Of a stretch of DNA of 64,000 nt, positions 51,235 through 61,455 are shown one piece after another; positions within the stretch are counted from its first letter, which is position 1; each line of letters begins with the position of its first letter. Under the pieces are notes generated by a model. It searched no databases. It was given only the letters and a program-made list of their open reading frames with translations, and had not been told where the DNA came from. The DNA is from Cladocopium goreaui. Taxonomy: Eukaryota; Sar; Dinophyceae; Suessiales; Symbiodiniaceae. A program made the translations under genes and the position numbers. The stretch is taken from the NCBI GenBank assembly GCA_947184155.2, contig CAMXCT020001813.1, positions 335,907-399,906 on the forward strand. Reading direction: 5' to 3'.

Positions 51235-51411
51235 GTCATCGGTAATTCAATAATATTACTATACCGCCATTATCGGGTGTTTCAACCACCACAACGCGCT
51301 CCAGTGACGGCCACGCCTTGTGATGTTTTGGATGACTTCCAACCGCGGCCGTTTGGGCAGAAACAGGGCATTGTCAGGCGCTCCACGTCGCGCCAGGACC
51401 CGGGAACCTGA
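45527..51411 (+). CDS. Unrecognised multi-exon gene with an Ala/Glu-rich region near the C-terminus, start not found
   Basis: The 3' half is well chained: exons 47927-48006, 48948-49062, 49375-49409, 49602-49656 and 51305-51411 join in phase to a TGA at 51409-51411. They give GPMRPVTEEDREAAVAK, AEELAEAVKAKATRCPLLI, KADEAARIAAED, a run of ten Ala flanked by Glu, then TPCDVLDDFQPRPFGQKQGI and a basic tail. Introns are GT-AG except the last, which starts GA (49657). An exon at 47557-47627 joins upstream through another possible GA donor. Candidate upstream exons are 45527-45627 (contains GFWERRWFRVVLMCLRRV), 45851 to about 45955 (contains PVLIGLSHDHIAWQDMDD) and an island from 46568. The helical, charged Ala/Glu segment suggests a coiled or disordered linker. 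No family is recognised. The stop is only 237 bp from the SmD1 start codon. Confidence 0.6.
48405..48645. repeat. TACATATA low-complexity tract inside an intron
   Basis: CATATACATATATACA-type units between exons 47927-48006 and 48948-49062 of the gene above. Its open frames are artefacts. Confidence 0.9.
50058..50142. mobile_element. ~85-bp inverted-repeat element (family 1), second paired copy
   Basis: Left arm TTATCCTCTGGTAAACTAAC; right arm AACTATGAACTTACCAGAGG followed by GATCCAGAGGGTA. An inner hairpin (CATAGTTCATAGCAAACTATG region, about 50094-50114) sits between them. It lies in the last intron of the preceding gene. Confidence 0.6.
50790..51240. repeat. AAC/AAATAAC and ATC microsatellites
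   Basis: (AACAAT)n and AAAAATAAC units, then (CATCAT)n at 51185-51240, within the last intron of the preceding gene. Phe/Leu/Val-rich - strand frames are artefacts. Confidence 0.95.
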
Positions 51412-51436
51412 CTTTGGGGTGAATCGTGATCTGGCT

Positions 51437-51533
51437 ATGGATCAATACCTATACATACCATTTTTAGGATGATGAACATCCATAAATCCCAGCTATTTTG
51501 ATGTGAACTACAGGGGTACAAGGTTTTGACACA
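51437..51533. mobile_element. Inverted-repeat element (family 2), copy 2
   Basis: Homologous end to end with 31643-31734: ATGGATCAATACCTAT at the left, GATGAACATCCAT and CAGCTATTTTG inside, AGGTTTTGACA at the right. It lies in the short spacer between the preceding stop codon (51411) and the SmD1 start (51648). Confidence 0.65.
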
Positions 51534-51647
51534 CTGCCATTTGTCCATGAGGGGCTGCAGGTCAACATGTTTCTGTCATTTCAAGTCGCGCAGTGAGAGT
51601 GAGACGTGAGGATCGACAAAGAGGGGAAGGCTCAGTGACCTGAAATC

Positions 51648-54600
51648 ATGAGACTCGTCAGGCCCGAGAGGGTCCATCTTGAGGGTTAGTCACACCAATG
51701 CTATACGTATGATGTTTAGGTATGGAAATTTAGATTGCTTGCAGCATCGATGATTTGTCGCCATAGCTGCTTCTGTCGAGAATTACACAAGTTTCCGCAC
51801 AAAATACACATAGCTTTACTGTACACCCACACTTCAATTTTCGTGCTTCCGTTTTGGTTGGTTGCTGACTCACATTGTTTGATTCTTTGTGCACAAAATG
51901 CTGGTTCAAGCTCATTGGCTTGTCGTATGATAAGCTGGTTCATTGGATTGTCGGGTTACAATCGGTCAACACCCAGGTGGGTAGTATCCGCCTCATGTGA
52001 CAGTTATAAAAAAGGTTACAACTACCCAATACCTGATTCTGATAGCTAATGGATTATGGGCCCAATATCCAATGAATTGTATACCAATACCAATTATAAT
52101 CGGTTATAACCTACCTATTGGATTATAATAGTGTCTGTCACCTTTTTTACCGCTCTAAAATTTGTGTAGCGGGTGATGAATCCCCGATCTTCGCCGACTT
52201 ATCAAGCTTCTGTGAAGATTGGATCCATTAGGGAGATGGGATACTCAATCTGATATTGATATATTGATATATGATATATTATATAAATTTATATGATCAA
52301 TATTGAATAAACAAGACTTCACAAGAAACTTCACTGTTTTTGATATGTGTTGATTCACTGACCCCCAATATTTCCTGCATTTTGATCTATATCCATGAAA
52401 CTACATGACTCTTTTCAGACTCGAGACTTCTGAAATTGGCCTCAAGTGAGATACAGGTGAACGGATGATGTCTCCTCATTGTTGCAAGTTGAACCAGTTA
52501 CAGTAATCGTAGGTGAAATCTCCTTTTGTTGTTGGTTGGATAGTTGGATCCCGCATTCTTGGTGCCCAACATCCCATTGTTTTGGGTGTTACTTGGACCA
52601 TCCATGTAAACATTCTTTTTAAGCCAACCATCCTGTTTTTTCACCAATGGGTCACTGTATACCCTCATGTTTGATCATTTTTCGCAAGTTCCATCCAACA
52701 TTTCATTGGTATTCTCTGAAAATGTTGGGCAAACCCCCCGTCCATCCACTGGTTCATGATCATTTCCCCTATTATTTAATTGCTATTTGGGGGGCACATC
52801 CCATATTTTAATACACATCCACATCATATAGTTTTTTTTCTTTCATGATCTTTTTATATCCATGATATCATATCCATGATATCTCTATTAGTCTATGATA
52901 TCTCTATGATATCCATTCATTTCGTTCATTTTATATCCCGGTCTTCTATTTTTTTCAGTGGAAATCTCCCTTTTTTTCCATTTTTTCTGTAAAATCCCAT
53001 AGGTTCTTGATGAAGCTGAGCAACGAGAGCGTCGTGGTGGAGCTCAAGAACAGCACCGTGGTGCAGGTCCGGAAGAGCTGGGAGAGCTGCGCAGCCCCTT
53101 TCAAAAAGGCGTTGGAAGGTTGGAAAAATGGTGGGATATCAAGGGGATATCAAGGGGATATTTCTGATACATGGAATATGGATGAAATTCATGGTGGAAT
53201 ATTTAAGATTGATACCTTCGGGTGTCAAGCATGGCTGGGAAAGCCCCGAAGTAGCCCATTGAGGTCAAACGCATCGAAGTCAATGGATGATGCTCCAGCA
53301 AGCCATGTTTGATAACACCGGAGTCAAATCGTTCAGAATGGCTTTTTGTGACCAATAGAAATGGGGACTTCAAAGATTAAAATTGCACTGTAGCCTCGCC
53401 CACACTGGATCCCATCCTCGTCTCCGAAGGGACAGCTGAGCGATTCAACGCTACAGAATTTCAGCCATTTTTTGAGAAAATCATCTCCAACTTTCAGATT
53501 TCGTCCACTTGCCGGTTGATGGTGGATGATGGTTGTGGATTGCCAGTGATCTTTATCGCTTTTCCATTAAATTGACATGGTCTTTCGCCCAAGAGTGAGA
53601 GGTCCCAGGCAACCCAGGCTTATTTTTGTCAGCCCCAGCCATGCCAAAATGTGAATGTCCTGGACAGGGAACTATCACCGGTGCGGGTGCTTAGATTTGG
53701 GCGGGGACATAGATGTCCATTGATGTCCATTTATAAAGAGGGGTACATAGCTCCTGTGAACATTTTTGAAATATATATGTATATATTGTATATATTGTAT
53801 ATATATATATATATGTATGTATGTATGTAATGTAATGTAATGTAATGTAATGTAATGTAGTGTAGTGTAATGTAATGTAATGTAATGTATGTATGTATAT
53901 GTATAATTATGTATACATATGATCTATAATTTGATATTTTAGGAAATGATGGAAACCTTGGTAAGCGTACAACTCATTCCCGTGAATTCTCCAGTGACCA
54001 TGTGTCTCACTTCAGTGCGGCAGCCCCGGGCCTCCTGGACTCCAAGGTGTGGATATGTCGATGAACGTGCACATGAAGAACATCAAGTTCACCGTGAAGG
54101 GCAAACCTCCGGTTTCCATGGATCACCTGACCATCCGAGGTAACAACGTACGGCGGGGAGGGCCCAGATGGCGGACGTTGGATGGGAGAAATTTCTTGGA
54201 TCGCCATCATGGGAAGAGTCCTGTAGCATTTTCACTTCTTTCTGATTTCAGAGTCATCACTTTTTTGCCTCAAAAAAAGTGCAATTCACTAGCTCAATCC
54301 AGCTGAATCCAGCTGACTTTCTGATTTTTCTTGATCATACCCTAATTAAACATTGACTCTCGGAATGACAATTTGTTCTTGTAGATGAACATTGTCTTCC
54401 AACCCCTCATGTTAACCTCCAGTAAACGAACATAACTATGGAAATCCATAGGTTTCCCTTTCGGAAAAGATCTAGAAATGCGCCAGCGAGCGATAGCCAA
54501 GGTATGTCATCCTCCCTGATAGCATTCCCTTGGACACTTTGTTGGTGGACGATGCCAAGCGTCTTCCCAAGGCCTCCGAGTATTGAAATTGCTTGATTTA

Positions 54601-54827
54601 TGGCAATTGATAGGGTACTGATAGGGTGCCGTATTTTTTTTGGGTGTATATATATATATATTATAATATGGTAAATCAAAACGATGTACCCAGATTGATT
54701 TCCTGAATCTTTCAGTCGCTGCTTAGTGGTGAGATGCCCATTTGCCGACTCAGTGGATCCGCAGGTGAAGTCACTTGCAGGCCGCGGTCGAGGCAGAGGT
54801 CGTGGCCGTGGCACTAAGAAGAAGTGA
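51648..54827 (+). CDS. SNRPD1: Small nuclear ribonucleoprotein SmD1, complete, six exons
   Basis: Exons 51648-51661, 53003-53066, 53668-53680, 54047-54152, 54502-54571 and 54765-54827 total 330 nt, giving 109 aa plus TGA. The protein follows SmD1 from end to end. It starts MRLVRFLMKLSNESVVVELK and continues GTITGVDMSMNVHMKNIKF (Sm1 motif, to about residue 45). LTIRGNNVRYVILPDSIP (residues 58-75) carries the Sm2 IRGxN motif, then LDTLLVDD, and the C-terminus is an RG-repeat tail ending TKKK. SmD1 is one of seven Sm proteins that ring the Sm site of U1, U2, U4 and U5 snRNAs; the RG tail is a known site of arginine methylation. Introns 1, 4 and 5 have GC donors, 2 and 3 have GT; exon 3 is only 13 nt and supplies GTITG. 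Human SmD1 is 119 aa, mainly through a longer RG tail. Confidence 0.96.
53820..53890. repeat. TGTAA pentanucleotide repeat within SmD1 intron 3
   Basis: About a dozen TGTAA/TGTAG units after a TATATATG tract, between the 13-nt exon and exon 4. Confidence 0.9.
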
Positions 54828-54839
54828 GCGACGACAAGG

Positions 54840-57700
54840 GGTTGACGGGGTTGGGTCTGCCTCGAGGTTAGGTGCACTGGGTATCCGTTCTTTACGCACA
54901 GGTTGCAAAAGAACGGTGAAAGGCTACAGAACCAGCTAAAAGCAAGAAAATACCGTAACATCACCAACTCTTGTTCCACCATAGTGGTTGGAATGTCAGG
55001 GTTTTGTGTTCTGCAGAGTCTCTCAACCCCGGCGTTGGTTTTGATGCTGCAGAGCTAGACGGCGAGCAATGCACAGCTTGTCCGCGCTCCAAAGGTTTGA
55101 ACGAAAACCAGACTGACATGCCATGCAGTTGAGCAAATTTCACATCATTTTGGGCTAAAAGGAGCAACACAATTTTTTGTAAGTTATGGATGAGAGAGCC
55201 ATTGAAATCATCCTACCACGAGTTTCCCATAGATCATGATAGAATATCCCAACCGCAAACTCGTCAAATGAGAGTGACGTTCCGCCCAATCCCCATGTCA
55301 ATCTCCCACTGTTGTGGGAGTAGCCAAGAGGTAACCCAGGATTGTGGATTCAGCTAGGATAACTACCGATCAACAATCATTTGGCTGGAACATATATTCA
55401 TTGTACTTTCCCACCACTGAGGATGAGGTTGAGATTTGGGGTTGCCATGAAACGACCAAGATGACACTTCAGAATACACCAAGAGTCGCTGGAGCAAAAA
55501 CGAGCCAAGCCGACGTGGGTCGACGCCCGGACGCCACGTAATGACCACCAGAAGCGGTGCACAACTTATCGACGCAATGAACGCTGCGGAAAAAGGGTGC
55601 CCTCTCAGGCGGTGCTTGGTGAAACACCTGTTGCATACCATTGCCGGGTCTCATATCCGCCAAAGTCTTAGGGACCATATCCGCCAAACAATGGGACATC
55701 AGGCGAGTATCAGACTATTGTTCATGTGTATCACCACATCATAGCTGTGTATCACCGCGGGTCCTTGTGTGCAAACTATCAACAAAAGGCAATAAACAAA
55801 AACAAAACCAGTCCACCTTGCACTTCATAAGACTGAAAAATGGCGACGGAACATGTGAAGCAAGGACCCCAATGTCTTTGACTGTTTCATCAGTTTCATC
55901 AGCAGAATTTCTAGAAATGGAGCAAATTAAAGTATGCCTGCACGACAGTTGCAGACTGCAAGCCTGATGTATTTCAAAGGGTTGTGTGTGTCATTGTACA
56001 TCTCCTGCATTTGGGCTTGTCCAAGAACTTGGTAGTATATTATAGTATATCATAGTATAGTATATTATTGCACTACCAAATATTATAGTATATTATGTAT
56101 ATTATGGTAGTATACAAAATATTATGGTATAGTATTCAATATATTGCACTTTATGACAATTTCAATGAGCAACATGTCAATAAACCATGCAATTTTGAGG
56201 TTTTCCTGGCATTTTCAGAGCAGCCCATTTCGGACATCACCCTTTTTGGTCCCTTGTGGGTCCCTTCAACTGCTGTAGATCAAAGAGGCCCAAGGTTGGT
56301 AGCTATGGCCGACCCTGCCAGATAGGGGTTGGAAGATTAGTTTTCACAATTTTTCACATGTTTCCACCAAAAATTGGTGATTTTGAGGGTCTATGTGAAT
56401 TTACCAGAGGGTAAACATGGTAATTTTCCGTGGACCATCTAAGTTCTTCCAGAGGGTGTTCTCTCTTCCAGGAGCCGAGCAAAGTCTGAGGATGTGCATT
56501 CCAGGCATCGTAAGTGGTTAATAACCATCAGTAACCCATGCATAACTGGGGTACATCTCACACATAGCTCGGTTATAATATGGTTATCAGCAATTACCTA
56601 CGGATCCTAACTGGAATCCAGATCCGAGTAGAGAAGATCATCCAATCGAAGCATTCCCAGCATTGTGAAATTGTCAGTCTCATCTCCAACCACCCCCTTG
56701 CCCGCCGCAGCGGTTTTCCGTTAGCACCTGGACATGTTGCTTCCCTCTTGAAAGCAAACAACATTTGCTTTCTTTAACTCTCCCTTTGGAGTGTGACCCG
56801 GAAAAAGATAGAACAGTAAGCTATCGTGGCATTTTAGTGGGATTTCACTTTCCTACTACCTTTTTGGGGAATTGCCAAAAAACGATCATATTGTTCATCA
56901 CCGCAGAACACCATGGCACCCTTTAGTCGCCCTGCCAAGCTGCTATGTCTGTTGGCCGTGTGCCAGGCTGAGCGTATGGGATATCTTAATTTAACATGGA
57001 AGCCGGACCAGGGGGTCAGGAAACTGATTTTTGTAATGGGTCTGTAGGATACAGTGATTAGTCATGGGAATCAACTAGTCCCTCCCAAAGTTGTTGCCTC
57101 ATTTGAAGCTTTTGGAGGGTTGAAGCCCCAAAATTACTGACGAACCCCATTTTACAAACGCCACAGTGAGATTGTGACAAAGACGCCAACCGAAGGCTAC
57201 TAGCAATCAGAAATGGGATTCTACCTGACTAAAATGGCTTTGTGTCAAAATAGGGCAGTGCCAAATTTGATGGTTCATCATCATTTTCCCATCGCTGTAG
57301 GTGGTCCGGATGCCACAGCGCCCGAGCGAGGCAGTTTTTGGGTGACCTGGAAAAAACTGCAACATTCGGCCAGGAACCCCACGCGCCAAACTGGACGAAA
57401 TCTTGGGCTTAAATTCTCTTCTTTGTGATTATTCTCGGTGCGACCCTGTGAAAACCTAGGTTTTAAGCAAGACAAAACATGGTGACGGGCGGAATGGGAT
57501 GACCAAGCACTGGAGATTCAGAACTGAGGTGTTTGGAGTTGCCTGGTGGCTCCCAACTAGATCAACTAGCACATGGAACTAAAACCGAAGTTATTTTGGG
57601 GATACCCCCAAAATCATCCATTTTAATGGGATTTTCCAGTATAAACCATCCATTTTGAGGGATCCCAAATCGAGATGTCGAAGCATTTCTAAAGCGAAAC
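54840..57700. other. Stretch with no secure gene
   Basis: Contains possible exon islands at 55541-55640 and 57304-57400, both open on both strands, and a family 1 motif near 56391-56413. A TATAGTA tract lies at 56030-56140. Nothing could be chained. Confidence 0.4.
57598..57666 (-). mobile_element. ~70-bp inverted-repeat element (family 4), copy 2
   Basis: Reverse complement of the element at 23161-23229: GGGATACCCCC at one end, GGGATCCC at the other, with ATAAACCATCCA and ATCATCCATTTT inside. Confidence 0.55.
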
Positions 57701-57708
57701 AAAACACC

Positions 57709-58027
57709 ATGCGTCGGCTCCTGCGCAATGGCATTTGGCAGCCGCGCTGCGCCTCGAGCAAGGCGGTTTTGCGTGCTGAATTTCAAGGATTTTTAAGATT
57801 CTGAAATTCTGACATATCTGGCACGAAGTTATACTGATGATAGTCATACTAATAATGATGTCAGAAATTGAAATTAGATGATAGTGATGACAATATTGTA
57901 GTCATAATAGTAACAGCACGAATAATGAGACGCGTCGCAGGCGTGGCCCAGCCTCGCCGTGCTGGCCGTCGATGCTGAGAGCGAGGTGGTGCAACAGATT
58001 CAGCAGATGAAGCCACAGCAGGTCTGA
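57709..58027 (+). CDS. Possible two-exon gene for a 46-aa protein
   Basis: Exon 57709-57762 begins at ATG and reads MRRLLRNGIWQPRCASSK; exon 57941-58027 follows GTCGCAG and reads AWPSLAVLAVDAESEVVQQI, a short remainder and TGA. The intron (57763-57940) is GC-AG, phase 0, 178 nt. The Arg-rich, acid-free N-terminus resembles a mitochondrial presequence and the rest is a short amphipathic helix with QQ pairs. No family is recognised. The second exon is clearly coding-like. The first is open in another frame too, so the gene may instead have further upstream exons. Confidence 0.5.
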
Positions 58028-58089
58028 GATCCACAGCATCCCAGGCATCGTAAGTTGTCTGCAATCCACATATAAATGGTGTATATAAT

Positions 58090-58340
58090 TAAATAAATAA
58101 ATAAATAAATATATATATATATATATCATGTATATATATCATATATATATACATATCATATATATATATATCATATATATATAATATATCATATATATAT
58201 ATATATCATATATATATATATATCAGATATATATATATATATATCATGTATATATATATATCATATATATATATCATATATATATATATATCATATATAT
58301 ATATATATCATGTATATATATATATATCATATACATAGAT
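58090..58340. repeat. TA/TATATCATATA tract
   Basis: Runs of ATATATATCATATATA with ATCATGTAT variants, just downstream of the possible small gene. Confidence 0.95.
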
Positions 58341-58931
58341 ACCTGGCGATATTCGATAGATCTACTTGTAACGGATTGAATTGATATGTTTTTACAACAT
58401 GTTATTAACCACTTGCCTTGCATTGGATGCAGCCCCAAGCAGCATGGGGAAGATAAAGATGGGGATCGTACCTGAGGGGCTGATTTCAGTTTTGTGATGC
58501 ATTTTAGTGTTACAAAAAGCCAGGTTGCATGTCTTTCATTCGATGTACATATTTTGCTTCTTTGTGAGACATTCGGACACGACTTGTGCAACTTGGGATG
58601 AGCTGATCGTGTTTCACAGTAGAAATGGGCCATGGCTTTCACATCTGAATCCCATCCCCTACTCAACACCCCCCGAGAAACCACGGTTTAATAATGTTTA
58701 ATAGGGGATTTCCACATATTTGGCACCATAGAATGGGGGTGTTTAATATGAACCGATGGGATTAGTTGGCTTCGCTAGGTTGAACTGGCACCAAAAAAAA
58801 CATGATTCATCAGATTCATCTATCAAATCTATTCTTCATCCATTATTCCATGAATTTCCACGATTCATCTATGTTCGTCTACCCGGGTAACCCGCGACAC
58901 CCTTGGTTTCACCATCGACGTAAAAAAGGAC

Positions 58932-60745
58932 ATGGAAACTCACCATGGCCAGGTGATGTTGGAAACCTGCGATCAACGGATGAGCTTCGCCGCGCAGGAA
59001 GCGGGCTCGTGGAAAAGGGTGAAATATGGGTTAATTATGGTTAATTTATGTTAATTTATCCAGAGTTTCATGGTTAATGAAGCTAAAAAAACAACAATCA
59101 TGGGTGAATCTTGACATTTGGCAAGTTCAGCCTCTGGAAAAAAATGGGATACTTGTGGAACATCACTATTTGGAAACACGGGTAAATCAGAATAAATCAA
59201 GAGAGGGTATGGAGATCATCCTATGCTACAGGTGGCCGTAGCATGGACTGGAGACCGAAAAAAAAAAGGGTGGCCTTTGAAAAAAACCCAAAACATGCCA
59301 AAACACGTGGGGGCTACTTACTACATAGATATTTGGAGAATTTTGGAGATGTTTTAAAATGGATCCCCAGTCGTCGCCATGGTTTTCAATACCCGGTATA
59401 CCCAACAATGATTTCCATGTGGATTGACACCCCATCACGTAACTCAGCGCGCGAACGCCCACAGGAGAAGACGGGAAAAGATGCTGAAGTGCAACTTAGA
59501 GTTGAGAAGATGGCTTTTGTGTGTCCATGGGGGAAGCCACAGCCATGTGTGGGACAATCCAAGTTCAATCTTAAAACATCAACAGGTGAGCGATGTGCAC
59601 GGAATTTGGGGGTAGTTTGGAGTCTCCAAGCTTGGCGAAAGGTATTGGGACTGTATGGACTGGGTATGGCTCAACAGTACTATTTATCTACCAACTTGGG
59701 TGGTTCGAAACTTAAACACTGCAATACAAATGGTGCTGCGTTTCCAAGGATTCTACGCGTGTCTGTTGTACGTTGTCTGCTAACAGTGGGTAGTGAAGCT
59801 TGATAGGCAACCCTTATGGGCATCTCGAGCTGCACACTGTGGTCATGAGCTGCACACTATGGTCATGAGACGGGCATCATATCATCCATATCTGGTGCAT
59901 AATTCATCATAATTCATCAGATACACGTTTTACTAGGTGTATGACCATCACTATCAGCTAGAATCAGGTCCACGTGACACACTTTTCTGAGATCCCTTTT
60001 CCCTTTTGTTCATGGGTTGATATCCGTGCGTTTGTCGGTTGAATTCACCGTTCGGGTGTCTTTTTTCTCTCACGTCTGAGAGGGTCAAATTCACATTTTT
60101 TGTTGGCGAATTGATATGCATTTTGCATCATTTTGCTACGTAGTTAAAAACATACTTACTGCTTAAATCTCTATTTCTTCGACTGAAATCCAAATCTTTG
60201 CGGCTTGCATCATGTTAAATGCGTAGTCTTGTTGCTTAAATTCCAACTCTTGCTGGTTATATCTTCAGTTTTGTTGGTTCAGTCCTCATATATTTGCGGC
60301 TCAGATAATTTGTGTAATGTGGCAAATCCAATCATAAACAACCAACAAAAAGAGGTACTAAAGCCCACTTGGGGATGGTTTATCATATGAATCCCATTAT
60401 TATCCCCTAGTTCTCCCATATGGCTCTGTGTCAAACCTTCATGGCACCCATAGTAGATGATGATCCATCCACATATAAAAAAAATCGAGCGCAATTGTGG
60501 GATGATACCCAGTTCGTTCGATGTTTTTCCCACTCAAACCTCCATTTCTGATGGGGATTTCCCCATAATTTCCTATGATTTTCCCGTTGACATGTCCATT
60601 TTTCATGGGAAATTCCTCGAACAACGGCAGGGCCGAGCGAACCGAGCGCCCGTAGGCTGTCGCATGTGGACGCCATTGCCTTCGTCCATGGTGGCCTGCG
60701 CAGCGCGCAGCTGCGCGGCTTGAGGAAGGCGGCGGAGGAGGCGGG
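58932..60745 (+). CDS. Candidate exons of an unrecognised gene
   Basis: A possible first exon, 58932-59018, starts at ATG, reads METHHGQVMLETCDQRMSF and on, and ends at a GTGAAA donor in phase 0. An open stretch at about 59225-59250 after CTACAG and another near 59450-59560 (contains EKTGKDAEVQLRVEKMAF) may follow. A clear island at 60656-60745 after CCGTAG begins with G, contains LSHVDAIAFVHGGLRSAQLR and an Ala/Glu helix, and ends at a GT donor in phase 2. Links between these are not established, and no family is recognised. Confidence 0.4.
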
Positions 60746-60779
60746 GTTGCCATGGCCGATTTATGGATCTTATGATGTG

Positions 60780-61340
60780 ATATTCTTATCAATGATCTAT
60801 ATCATGGAGAAAATTTCATCTATATTCATATTATGTATCATGGAATATGGGCTAAGGATATCACTAGATGATATAATACTAGTATAATACTGGAATATTG
60901 ATCAATAGATGATAATGGGATATCAATAGATGATAATGGAATATTCATAGATCATAATGGGGATATCATGGATGATTTACCTATTGAAATATGTTTTACC
61001 TATGATAAACATGATGTATCTTGATTAATAGATGATACTCAATGGAATATTAATAGATGATAAAGATGACGATTGTTGATACACATGATGATATATTTAT
61101 GATTTATGAATGATCTATAGATGATTTACCTGTTTAAACATGGTGATTTTATTGGGATTTATATAGTCGAATATGAATGAAATGTGTAGATGATAAACAT
61201 AATGAATATTGATTCATAGATGATACACTGATGACTTATGGATGATTTCATGGAATATTCATGGGATAATACTGGTATAATAAAGGGATATTAACAGATG
61301 ATAAACATGACGATTGTTGGATGATAAACATGATGATGTA
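60780..61340. repeat. AT-rich degenerate repeat of GATGATAAACATGATGA-like words
   Basis: Irregular recurrence of ATAGATGATAA, TGGAATATTCAT and AAACATGATG with no fixed period. No coding frame. Confidence 0.6.
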
Positions 61341-61455
61341 TCTGTTAACAAATTGTGTTTTTTCCACAGTTAAGATAAACTATCGGAGGGTAAATACCTT
61401 TTTGATCATTCTTGTGGTTTGATGGAATATAAATGGGATATTAATTTGTATATTG

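Noticed and set aside
59243-59803. 186-codon + strand open frame
   Set aside because: Only part of it (about 59450-59560) looks coding. The rest is intron-like, so it is most likely a read-through of an exon and its flanks.
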